Of a DNA stretch of 64,000 nucleotides, positions 28,748 through 37,245 are shown in pieces. The notes below the pieces were generated by a model. It was given only the letters and a program-made list of their open reading frames with translations. It had not been told where the DNA came from and ran no database searches. Source of the DNA: Salinimicrobium catena (GTDB lineage Bacteria > Bacteroidota > Bacteroidia > Flavobacteriales > Flavobacteriaceae); the NCBI RefSeq assembly GCF_900102915.1, contig NZ_FNGG01000001.1, positions 310,001 to 374,000 of the forward strand, given 5' to 3'. The position numbers were made by a program, and so were the translations under genes. Positions within the stretch are counted from its first letter, which is position 1; each line of letters begins with the position of its first letter.

Positions 28748-30412
28748 CTATTGAAAAACCTTCACATAGTCTACCAACATGGCAGATTCTGTAAATGCAG
28801 GATCAATAGTACCGCCAAAGGTTCCTCCCATGGCTACATTCAGGATAAGGAAGAAATCTTTATTAAAAGGAACATCCGGTGAATTGTCAAACTCGTGGAA
28901 TACCTGATTATCTACAAGGAAGTATATCTTATCTTCTGTCCATTCAACAGAGTAAAGATGAAAATCAGTTTCTACACCCTGGACCGTTGTGGTTTCAGTC
29001 ACGGCATTCCCTCCTGAATTCCCTGGAAAATGAAGCGATCCATGGATCACGTTTGGCTCATTGCCCTTGTACTCCATAATGTCTATCTCACCTGCCTCAG
29101 GCCAACCGGCAGTGTCAAAGTCTGCACCTAACATCCAGATCGCAGGCCAAACACCACCTCCCGATGGAAGTTGTGCTCTTACTTCAACTCTACCATAGGT
29201 AAAATCAAAATTATCTTTAGTTGTGATGCGGGCTGAAGTGTAATCAAATTCATTGATAGTTTCAGCTTTTGCAGTGATAACCAGGTTACCATCGGCTACA
29301 GCCACATTATCGGCAGTATAATACTGGGCTTCCTGATTACCCCATCCATCAACACCATTTCCTGTTTCAATATTCCAAATGCTTGTATCTAATGATCCTG
29401 AATCAAAATTGTCCTCCCACAACAAAGTGCTAAACTGACTTTCGAATTCTGCAGATTCTTCCGGTTCGGTTCCCTCAGGTGAAGTCGTGAGGATTAGATA
29501 CCACGCAAGGAAGTCATTATTTCCCTGAATGGCACGAAGAACCATGGTATTCTCAGTGATTGAAAGAATTTCATAAGAACTGGCACCAATGTAGTAGCTA
29601 ATGAAGCCACCGTCCGAAATATTCATAACTGTACCTGTAGACTCAGGAAATCCTGAAGTGGCAGGAGACAGAGAAACAGTCATAGTGCCTGAACTATCGT
29701 ATGGTAGACATTCATCTTGACTTTCATCTGTACCACCGAAGTTGGGATCATACGCATTGTTGAAAAATGTAAATCCTTTGTTGTCGTAATCATACAGGAT
29801 ATCGCCGTCCTGCGTAAGGCTAAAGGTCATCTCATCCTCATAAAAACAAGAGCTAACCTCTGAACCTGCTTTCTCGTATGGGGCAGCAGCATACCAGAAG
29901 CCAGGAACATTCCAACCGTTTTCTGTCGAAGGTGCGGGGCCTACGCCCAGGTGGCCAGGTTGGGCTGCAGCTATATACCAGGTCTTTGTCCCACCACCAG
30001 TCAATAGTTGAGTTGTTTCGGGATCACTGAAATCACTAAAAACTGTAACTGTAACCGTGGTATTTGCGGAAGCTCCGCCAGCACCGTAAGCTACAATAGT
30101 GACAGTGTAATCATTTATCCCATTTCTATTAAAAGAATGGGTTGTTGTACCGTCATAAGATACTTCTTCAAATCCATCACCATAGATAAATTTATAAGTC
30201 ATAGCATCATCTGCCGAGACTGAAAAGTCCACTGCCCCACTTCCATCTCCATAGGGCATCTCTTCTGTCTGCCCCACTACTTGTGTAGAAACATTGAAGT
30301 TCGATGGATTTATGATCTCCCCAATGTTGAAATCATCATCCACACAGCTCACTGCCAGCATTGACAGAAACAGGAGAGTGATTGTATTTTTTATTTTTAG
30401 AATATTTTTCAT
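28748..30412 (-). CDS. Lipoprotein with PKD-like domain and GH16 beta-glucanase domain
   Basis: 554 residues. The lipobox LAVSC gives a lipid-anchored protein. Residues 40-130 are a PKD-like fold (YKFIYGDGFEEV). Residues 140-310 form an unassigned beta-rich module (TGGGTKTWYIAAAQPGHLG) often seen in Bacteroidota glycan proteins. The GH16 domain runs from about 330 to the end with GEIDIMEYKG (two Glu and one Asp present) and ends MLVDYVKVF. It is likely surface-exposed and starts laminarin breakdown. It follows the SusE-position lipoprotein by 12 bases. Confidence 0.9.
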   Translation of the reverse strand: MKNILKIKNTITLLFLSMLAVSCVDDDFNIGEIINPSNFNVSTQVVGQTEEMPYGDGSGAVDFSVSADDAMTYKFIYGDGFEEVSYDGTTTHSFNRNGINDYTVTIVAYGAGGASANTTVTVTVFSDFSDPETTQLLTGGGTKTWYIAAAQPGHLGVGPAPSTENGWNVPGFWYAAAPYEKAGSEVSSCFYEDEMTFSLTQDGDILYDYDNKGFTFFNNAYDPNFGGTDESQDECLPYDSSGTMTVSLSPATSGFPESTGTVMNISDGGFISYYIGASSYEILSITENTMVLRAIQGNNDFLAWYLILTTSPEGTEPEESAEFESQFSTLLWEDNFDSGSLDTSIWNIETGNGVDGWGNQEAQYYTADNVAVADGNLVITAKAETINEFDYTSARITTKDNFDFTYGRVEVRAQLPSGGGVWPAIWMLGADFDTAGWPEAGEIDIMEYKGNEPNVIHGSLHFPGNSGGNAVTETTTVQGVETDFHLYSVEWTEDKIYFLVDNQVFHEFDNSPDVPFNKDFFLILNVAMGGTFGGTIDPAFTESAMLVDYVKVFQ

Positions 30413-30424
30413 CTTTCTTCTCTT

Positions 30425-32476
30425 TTAATTATGAAAATAAACATTGGAGATATAAACATTTGCCTCTCCTGCCGGTGCAGCTGAATATATCAGTTGAGAA
30501 ATATTCGCAAAATTGGTAAGATTCTCAAATGCCGACAATGGTATGTCTAAACTCACCCATTCATTCTGGGCCGGATTATCTATGACTATTTCGTGTTCTG
30601 AATCATCACCTCCCTGCCAAGCGCCGTCAGGTCCAAAATCCACCAGTTTTACCCTGAAAGTGGTAGCATTATCTGTCCAAATTTCAGTATGAAAGTGAGT
30701 CATATTGGATACATCAAGTTGGTTAGTAACCGTTTCAATTCCAACATAGTTTAGGTTGTAATAATGTTTGGTGACTCGGCCGTCAAAAGAAACTTCTTCA
30801 TAATCTGAAACAGACCAATCAGTTCTCCAGGTATCCACCGTGACATCGTCTGCAATATCACTAAACAGGGAAATATACTCCGTATCTCCAACCTTTATGT
30901 CATCAAAGTAGAATGTGGTTCCTTCTCCGGGATTTCCAAAGTCATAGAAGATCACCAGATTATCATAGTTTATAGACGGATCAAATGCTTCAAATGTGGT
31001 AAGATCAAAGCTCAATTCTTCCCATTCTCCAGAAGTAGTAGTATTAACAAACACTTCTGCTACTATAGACGGATTACCATTGTTATCTGGTGATGAAGAA
31101 CTATCTTCCAGTTTGAAAAGTATACTTGCACCCTTCTTTGGTGACCATACTTTCATTTTAACAGTGGTCCCTGCTGAGAAATCAACCGGCTCATCAAGAC
31201 CAAGAATGATACCCGCCCAGGTTTGGGCTCCACTACTTTTATTCAGCTCAGTAACATTGGCACTAGTATTAATACCTGATTGATCTGGATTGGCTACAAC
31301 CGCACCACTAGCACCACCAAAGCCATTCCATCCATAGTTAAGATTCTCTGACTCAAAGGTAAGTGGCAATTTTACCAGCTCCAGTTTTGTAGTTCTGATA
31401 TTATCAAAATAATAAGTCTCACCGTTACCTGGGGTTCCGAAGTTGAAGAATAATACTATTCTTCCGTACTCTACAGCCGAATCAATTGAATTAAGATCAA
31501 AAGTTAATGTTTCCCAATCTTCACTTACCGTAGTTGTAGTAGAGAACTCTGCACTAAGGGAGTTATCGGCTAAATTTTCAACTTTGAATAATACTGGTGT
31601 TCCTGCGGTAGGAGACCACACATCTACCTGAATATAACGCTCTGTAGAGAAATCAATAGGTTCATCTAGCGCAATGGTTGTTCCAGCCCAAACCTCGGAA
31701 TTAACCGGTTTAGTATATTCAGCAACTCTGCTACTTGGATTTACATTATTAGGATCGGGATTATCTATAATTGGTACTCCATCTACTACATCTGGACCAA
31801 AATTGATAAAAGTATAATCTAGTTTTTCAGATTCAAAATCGATGGGTAGAAACAGGGGGTCTGAGATTACTACTTCCTGAGTAAATTCTGTAGTCGCCTC
31901 TCCTCCACTCAAGGCAACCACACGAATATTGTAGGTGCCAATGGTTTCATAGGAATGGGAAACAGTTTCACCTGGCATTAGAGGAGTTGGTTCTTCATCT
32001 ACAGCGTCCCCAAAGTAAACCTGGAACATAGCCGCGAAATCTGCTTCAGCGCTCACAGAAATGGAATAATTATCTTCGGGATCTCGTTCTATAGTAACCT
32101 TTAAATTTTCAGGAGCTCTAAAAGATACAGTAAGCGGTTGTGTTCCCTGCGCAGTTTTTCCTGACAGGTTTTTACCCGTTACCACTACATCATAATTGCC
32201 TTCAGCATAAATATGCTCCACACTCTCTCCGGCTTTTAAATCGTCTGAAGTAGGGGAGCCGTCCCCAAAATCTACTGAAAACAAGGTAGCACCTTCCCCG
32301 GTTGGTGTTATGGTCACCAAGCCGGTATTATCCTGGGTTATCTGGAAGGTAGCTCCAAGATTCTCAGGAGCTGAAAGGCTTTCCAGGTCAACCCCAAGAT
32401 TATCGTCGTCCATATCACAGCCAATTACTGCAAAGGCAATAAAGAATATGAATATTGTTTTTAAAATGTTTTTCAT
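30425..32476 (-). CDS. SusE/F-position surface glycan-binding lipoprotein (PKD and CBM-like modules)
   Basis: About 683 residues from ATG 32476; the start at 32485 is also possible. MKNILKTIFIFFIAFAVIGC is a lipoprotein signal. Two PKD-like domains (VDFGDGSPTSDD; VYFGDAVDEEPT) are followed by two similar modules of about 160 residues (PIDFESEKLDY... and PLTFESENLNY..., both ending in YYFDNI/FYFDDI) and a third beta-sandwich at the end. Such repeats suggest carbohydrate binding. It has no catalytic motif. The position after susD is that of SusE-like binding proteins. Confidence 0.85.
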   Translation of the reverse strand: MKNILKTIFIFFIAFAVIGCDMDDDNLGVDLESLSAPENLGATFQITQDNTGLVTITPTGEGATLFSVDFGDGSPTSDDLKAGESVEHIYAEGNYDVVVTGKNLSGKTAQGTQPLTVSFRAPENLKVTIERDPEDNYSISVSAEADFAAMFQVYFGDAVDEEPTPLMPGETVSHSYETIGTYNIRVVALSGGEATTEFTQEVVISDPLFLPIDFESEKLDYTFINFGPDVVDGVPIIDNPDPNNVNPSSRVAEYTKPVNSEVWAGTTIALDEPIDFSTERYIQVDVWSPTAGTPVLFKVENLADNSLSAEFSTTTTVSEDWETLTFDLNSIDSAVEYGRIVLFFNFGTPGNGETYYFDNIRTTKLELVKLPLTFESENLNYGWNGFGGASGAVVANPDQSGINTSANVTELNKSSGAQTWAGIILGLDEPVDFSAGTTVKMKVWSPKKGASILFKLEDSSSSPDNNGNPSIVAEVFVNTTTSGEWEELSFDLTTFEAFDPSINYDNLVIFYDFGNPGEGTTFYFDDIKVGDTEYISLFSDIADDVTVDTWRTDWSVSDYEEVSFDGRVTKHYYNLNYVGIETVTNQLDVSNMTHFHTEIWTDNATTFRVKLVDFGPDGAWQGGDDSEHEIVIDNPAQNEWVSLDIPLSAFENLTNFANISQLIYSAAPAGEANVYISNVYFHN

Positions 32477-32486
32477 AATGCTCATT

Positions 32487-33968
32487 TTAGTATCCTGAGT
32501 TTTGGCTCCAGTTTCCTTGTGAAAATTCAATTTCTTCTAAAGGAATTGGGAATAATTCGTTCTTTCCAGTAGTAAAGCCCTCTATTTCCTGGGCAGCTCT
32601 ACCTGTACGTACAAGGTCAAAGAAACGGTGCCCTTCTCCCATTAATTCAAGTCTTCTTTCAGTGTAGATAACGTCAAGCAGGGTAGCTCCGGCTGAATCA
32701 ATAGGATCCAAACCTGCTCTTTCCCTTACCATATTCACATAAGTTCGAGCTCTGTCCTCATCTATATTTCCACGCACTAAAGCTTCTGCAGCCATCAGCA
32801 AGACATCTGCATACCTTATAGCGCGATAATTGTTAGGCTGAGTAAGATTAGTGTCTCCCAGGTTATCGTTTTTTCTAGGAAGATACTTTCGGTTGAAATA
32901 CCCTGTATGCTTGTAACCTTCGGAGTAAGAAGCACCAGTCTCTGCAGCCCAGGCTTCTATATCTAATATGGTATAATACCTTCTAATATCATTATCTGTA
33001 AAGGCATCATAAGCTTCCTGAACTGGAACATTAAAACTATAGCCAGATTCGAATAAAGGTCCAGAGTAGTTCCTGATCCCCTGGAAACCTACAGCTACGT
33101 TTCCTTCGCTACACTGCAAACATCCAAATCCTGCTCCTTCTTCTCCTGTATACTGGATCTCGAAAACAGATTCTGCGCTGTTCTCACCTACATACTCAAA
33201 CAGGTTCGCGTAGTCCTCATCTCCCTGAGTTCCATAAAGGTGATATTGTCCGCTGTTTATCAGGTCTGTCAATACTGAAGCTGACTCCTGGAACTGCTCC
33301 TGGTACAGGTAAGCCTTTCCAAGCAATGCCTGGGCAGCACCTTTGGTGGCTCGTCCAACCTGTGGTGCAGTGTAATCCAGATTATTAATCGCGAATTCAA
33401 GATCTGATTCTATTTGATCGTAAACTTCAGATACAGGAGAACGTGGAATAGTAGTCTCATCACCCAAAACAAATCTCTCATCACCTGACAAAGGTATCGG
33501 GCCAAACCATTTAACCAGTTCAAAAGTGAAGTAAGCTCTTAAAAAACGGGTTTCCGCGATGATCTGATCTTTTCCCGGGAAATCGGTCTTATCCTTGAAC
33601 TCCAGAATGTAATTAGCGCGTTGCACTCCTGCAAAGTTCCAATCCCACACATCATCAAGATTGTCATTAACAGGAGTGTGTGTCATTTCATCTACCTGCT
33701 GAAAACCGATCACGTCTGTGGCACTTTCACCCCCGCTAAGAGTATTGTCTGAGGCGATCTCTCCAAGCAGAACGTTCACATAAGTTGATTGGAGCACATC
33801 ATATACCCCGATAAGGGCATTATAATAATCCTGTTCAGAGTTGAAATAGTTCTCTGAGGAAATATTATACTCCTGGGTTTCATCTAAAAATTCCTCTGTA
33901 CAACCCAAACTGAAAGTAAGAGTAAGAAGCACAAGAAGGGTTTTAGGTTTAAAATTATATCTCTTCAT
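32487..33968 (-). CDS. SusD/RagB-family glycan-binding lipoprotein
   Basis: 493 residues with lipobox SLGC followed by TEEFLDETQEYNISSENYF, the standard SusD start. TPR-like helices include AETRFLRAYFTFELVKWFGPIPL, AKGAAQALLGKAYLY-like text (TKGAAQALLGKAYLYQ) and the C-terminal IYTERRLELMGEGHRFFDLVRTG signature. It caps the SusC channel and delivers bound oligosaccharide. Eleven bases separate it from susC. Confidence 0.95.
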   Translation of the reverse strand: MKRYNFKPKTLLVLLTLTFSLGCTEEFLDETQEYNISSENYFNSEQDYYNALIGVYDVLQSTYVNVLLGEIASDNTLSGGESATDVIGFQQVDEMTHTPVNDNLDDVWDWNFAGVQRANYILEFKDKTDFPGKDQIIAETRFLRAYFTFELVKWFGPIPLSGDERFVLGDETTIPRSPVSEVYDQIESDLEFAINNLDYTAPQVGRATKGAAQALLGKAYLYQEQFQESASVLTDLINSGQYHLYGTQGDEDYANLFEYVGENSAESVFEIQYTGEEGAGFGCLQCSEGNVAVGFQGIRNYSGPLFESGYSFNVPVQEAYDAFTDNDIRRYYTILDIEAWAAETGASYSEGYKHTGYFNRKYLPRKNDNLGDTNLTQPNNYRAIRYADVLLMAAEALVRGNIDEDRARTYVNMVRERAGLDPIDSAGATLLDVIYTERRLELMGEGHRFFDLVRTGRAAQEIEGFTTGKNELFPIPLEEIEFSQGNWSQNSGY

Positions 33969-33979
33969 AAGGCAATATT

Positions 33980-36900
33980 TTAGAAATTAAGATTTAGGCC
34001 TACCTGATAGATTCGAGGCAGGGGATAAAAACCGTAGTCAATTCCGCCTCCAATAGCAGCCCCACCGGTTGCTGAAGGGTCAAATCCGCGGTATTCTGTG
34101 AAAGTATACAGGTTATTCACCGCAGTATAGATCCTAAGCCTGTCCATTTTAAGTTTCTCAAGGATGTTTCCGTTAAAGCTATAGCCTAACTGTACATTCT
34201 GGATCCTGGCATACGAAGCATCTTCTACATAATAATCAGAAAAAACCATATTGGAAGTAGCCCCGGTAGTGACTCGTGGAACAGTGGTGCTTGTTCCGGG
34301 CCCTCTCCATCTGTCAAGAATGTAAGAAGCCCTGTTCACATTAGGCTGATTCCTTTCATAGTTTCTCACCATATCATTTCCTATTGATGCGAAGGTGTAA
34401 GCGACAAGATCAAAGCCTTTGAAGTTCACATTTAGATTTAATCCCATGGTGGCATCAGGAATTGGATCTCCAATATTGGTTCTATCCTCAGGAGTGATCA
34501 CTCCGTCACCATTGATATCCACATATCTAAGGTCACCCGGAGCAGCTTCTGCACCTAAGGCTAACTGACTTGGATGAGCAGCAACTTCAGCAGGGGTTTG
34601 GAATATTCCATTTGTTCTGTACCCGTAGAAATAACCTATTGGGAAGCCAGCTTCAAACCTTGCCGGTTGTGGTTGTCCTACTCCAAACTGGCCACCTGGA
34701 AGAAAATCTGTTCCTTCCACACTCACCACTTCATTGTTCAGGAACATGGCATTATAGGAGATGTTGAAATCTAGATCGTCATTCACCACCTGGTTGTACC
34801 GCACAGAGAATTCCACTCCTTCATTTCGGGTGGTCCCGGCATTAATTGTTGGAGATCCCGCTCCCGGGGCACCACCACCAAATATTCCTGAAACAGGAAT
34901 TCCTGCAACAAGAAGGTCTTTACGGTCTTCCCGGAACAAATCGGCTGAAATATCAAGCTGATTATTGAACATTCTAAGGTCAACCCCAATATTTGTCTTT
35001 TCAGCTTCTTCCCAACCGGCATCCGGATTCGCGAGGTTACCCAAAGCTACCCCGTTAATTAACTGCCCGTCGAGCACATAAGTGGCTTCTCCATTCAACA
35101 ATGCCCTGTAATAGTTAGTGGCACCTGTTTCATCATTACCTAAAGTTCCGAAGCTACCCCTGATCTTCAGGAAGTCGATCACTGCAGAGTCATTGAAGAA
35201 ATCTTCTTCAGTTACTATCCATCCTGCAGTTACAGATGGAAAATAACCTACACGATTGTCTGGACTAAAGTTGCTGGAAGCATCCCTTCTTAACATTCCG
35301 GAAAGAAGATATTTTCCTTTATAATCATATTGTAACCTTCCGAAGAAAGAAAGCTTACGAGTGTCATATACATATGCACTGGTAGTGAGAGCGTCACTTG
35401 CCCCCCTTGCAAGACTAATGTCTGCAAATTCCCAGGAGTTATTCGGCACATCAAACCCTGTAGCAAAGAGCCCGTCTCCCCAGTTGCGAATAACGGTCAT
35501 CCCTCCTGTTAGGGTAACATGGTGCGCTTCATCATACATGTCTTCGTAGGTACCAAAGAGGTCATAGGTGTAACTGTTATCATTGATCCTGTTCTGGTTT
35601 ACCTGACTTCTGGTGTTATTGAAGACCTTACTTGGCCCAAAATTAGCTATAGGTAAAAAATCTTTGCCTTTACTATTAGTAAGACTGTACCCCAACCTGG
35701 AGGTAAAAGTCAATTCTTCAATGGGTGTAAATTCTAACGCAAAAGAACCATTGAACTTATTAAGATCATAGTCGTTGAAGGTGTTCTCAATCTGAGAAAG
35801 CGGGTTAATGATCTCATTACCCAGTATTCCTTCCTGATCCTCCTCGTCTATTCCAAAAGTAGGCGCGATATTAAGGGCGTTAAATAACACAGAACCCAGA
35901 CCATTTTCATTGATGGATTTTCTATCAATATTTGTGTAGATGGTATTGGCGGTGAGATTCAGTTCATCTGTGATATCGATTCCAAGGCTGAATCTGGCAG
36001 TATTCCTGGTGAAATCTGACTTCTCTGCTCCTACTATACCTTCCTGGTATAAATGAGAGCCACCAATAGAATAGGTGATCTTTTCTGTACCTCCTGAAAC
36101 GCTCAGGTAATGATTGTAGACGGGCGCAGTATCAAATACCTCATCCTGAAAATCTGTCCCGGTACCAAGACCGCTTACATCAGGAAAAGGAATTTCCTCA
36201 CCGTTATTAGCATAACTCTCATTAAGAATAAGTGCATATTCTGTTGCATTCAATAATGGAACTTTTCTGCTTGTCTCCTGCAACCCTACATAAGAGTCAA
36301 ACTTTACTACAGGAGCCGTATTCTTCTTACCAGATTTGGTAGTTATCAATACAACCCCGTTTGCTCCGGCAATACCATAAATAGCAGCCTGAGCATCTTT
36401 AAGAATAGAAATAGAAGCTACATCATTGGGGTTGATCGTTCCCAGATCTCCCTGGTATCCATCAATAAGAACCAAAGGCTGGTTCACGGTATTGGAAGCA
36501 ATACCTCTAATATTAATACTGATACCCGCACCCGGTGCACCAGATGATGGCAGAACATTTACACCCGCAGCAGTTCCCTGCAGGGCATTTTCAAGTTTAA
36601 TAGGATTAAGTTCCTCAATGACATCTTCAGAAACCAGGGAAACAGATCCTGTGATATCCTTTCGCTGTTGGGTACCATATCCAATCACTACAACCTCAGC
36701 CAGTGACTCGGAATCGGTTTGCAGTACTACGTTTAAAAAAGCATCATTAAGTACAGTAACTTCCTTTGGTTCAAAACCCACATAGGAAAACTGCAGGACG
36801 TCTCCGACAGAAAGATCATCAAGAGTGAAATTACCATCAAAATCGGTGACAGTCCCTCTGGTTTGATCCTTGACCAATACATTGACCCCGAGAAGTGGCA

Positions 36901-37003
36901 TATTATCTTCATCTGTCACGTTTCCTTTAACAGAAAACGTTTGCGCATGTACAGATAAAAAACCACCCACAAGAGCAATTAGAATACATGTAAATTTCTT
37001 CAT
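33980..37003 (-). CDS. SusC/RagA-type TonB-dependent outer-membrane transporter
   Basis: 1007 residues. Signal peptide MKKFTCILIALVGGFLSVHA; carboxypeptidase-like domain (VKGNVTDEDNMPLLGVNVLV) at about 22-105; plug with VVIGYGTQQRKDITGSVS; SusC signature LVLIDGYQGDLGTINPNDV; and a long beta-barrel ending in aromatic LPRIYQVGLNLNF. It imports glucan oligosaccharides using TonB energy. It leads the operon and carries about 240 bases of upstream sequence to the regulator gene. Confidence 0.96.
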   Translation of the reverse strand: MKKFTCILIALVGGFLSVHAQTFSVKGNVTDEDNMPLLGVNVLVKDQTRGTVTDFDGNFTLDDLSVGDVLQFSYVGFEPKEVTVLNDAFLNVVLQTDSESLAEVVVIGYGTQQRKDITGSVSLVSEDVIEELNPIKLENALQGTAAGVNVLPSSGAPGAGISINIRGIASNTVNQPLVLIDGYQGDLGTINPNDVASISILKDAQAAIYGIAGANGVVLITTKSGKKNTAPVVKFDSYVGLQETSRKVPLLNATEYALILNESYANNGEEIPFPDVSGLGTGTDFQDEVFDTAPVYNHYLSVSGGTEKITYSIGGSHLYQEGIVGAEKSDFTRNTARFSLGIDITDELNLTANTIYTNIDRKSINENGLGSVLFNALNIAPTFGIDEEDQEGILGNEIINPLSQIENTFNDYDLNKFNGSFALEFTPIEELTFTSRLGYSLTNSKGKDFLPIANFGPSKVFNNTRSQVNQNRINDNSYTYDLFGTYEDMYDEAHHVTLTGGMTVIRNWGDGLFATGFDVPNNSWEFADISLARGASDALTTSAYVYDTRKLSFFGRLQYDYKGKYLLSGMLRRDASSNFSPDNRVGYFPSVTAGWIVTEEDFFNDSAVIDFLKIRGSFGTLGNDETGATNYYRALLNGEATYVLDGQLINGVALGNLANPDAGWEEAEKTNIGVDLRMFNNQLDISADLFREDRKDLLVAGIPVSGIFGGGAPGAGSPTINAGTTRNEGVEFSVRYNQVVNDDLDFNISYNAMFLNNEVVSVEGTDFLPGGQFGVGQPQPARFEAGFPIGYFYGYRTNGIFQTPAEVAAHPSQLALGAEAAPGDLRYVDINGDGVITPEDRTNIGDPIPDATMGLNLNVNFKGFDLVAYTFASIGNDMVRNYERNQPNVNRASYILDRWRGPGTSTTVPRVTTGATSNMVFSDYYVEDASYARIQNVQLGYSFNGNILEKLKMDRLRIYTAVNNLYTFTEYRGFDPSATGGAAIGGGIDYGFYPLPRIYQVGLNLNF

Positions 37004-37203
37004 GTTTGTAATTGTTAAAATTCTTTGAACTAATTTATTTTAATTCAGCCCAACTCTTTTGAAAAACACCTTTACAAAAAACATACAAGATGAAAATATC
37101 TTTTTTTAGATGTTAAGAAGGGCTAAAAAAGCTTTAAATACAGGTTTTATCTAGGATTTCAGCAAAACTCTCAACCAAAGACAATCTGCTGATTACCAGG
37201 TTT

Positions 37204-37243
37204 TGTAGAGGTCATGTAGAGGAAAAAGCTAAAGCTGTAGAGG
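37204..37243. promoter_or_regulatory. Three phased TGTAGAGG direct repeats (probable regulator sites)
   Basis: TGTAGAGG occurs at 37204, 37215 and 37236, spaced 11 and 21 bases, close to one and two helical turns. The repeats sit just past the regulator's stop and about 200 bases upstream of susC (on the susC strand they read CCTCTACA). They are good candidates for binding by the adjacent LuxR-type regulator. Confidence 0.6.
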
Positions 37244-37245
37244 TC

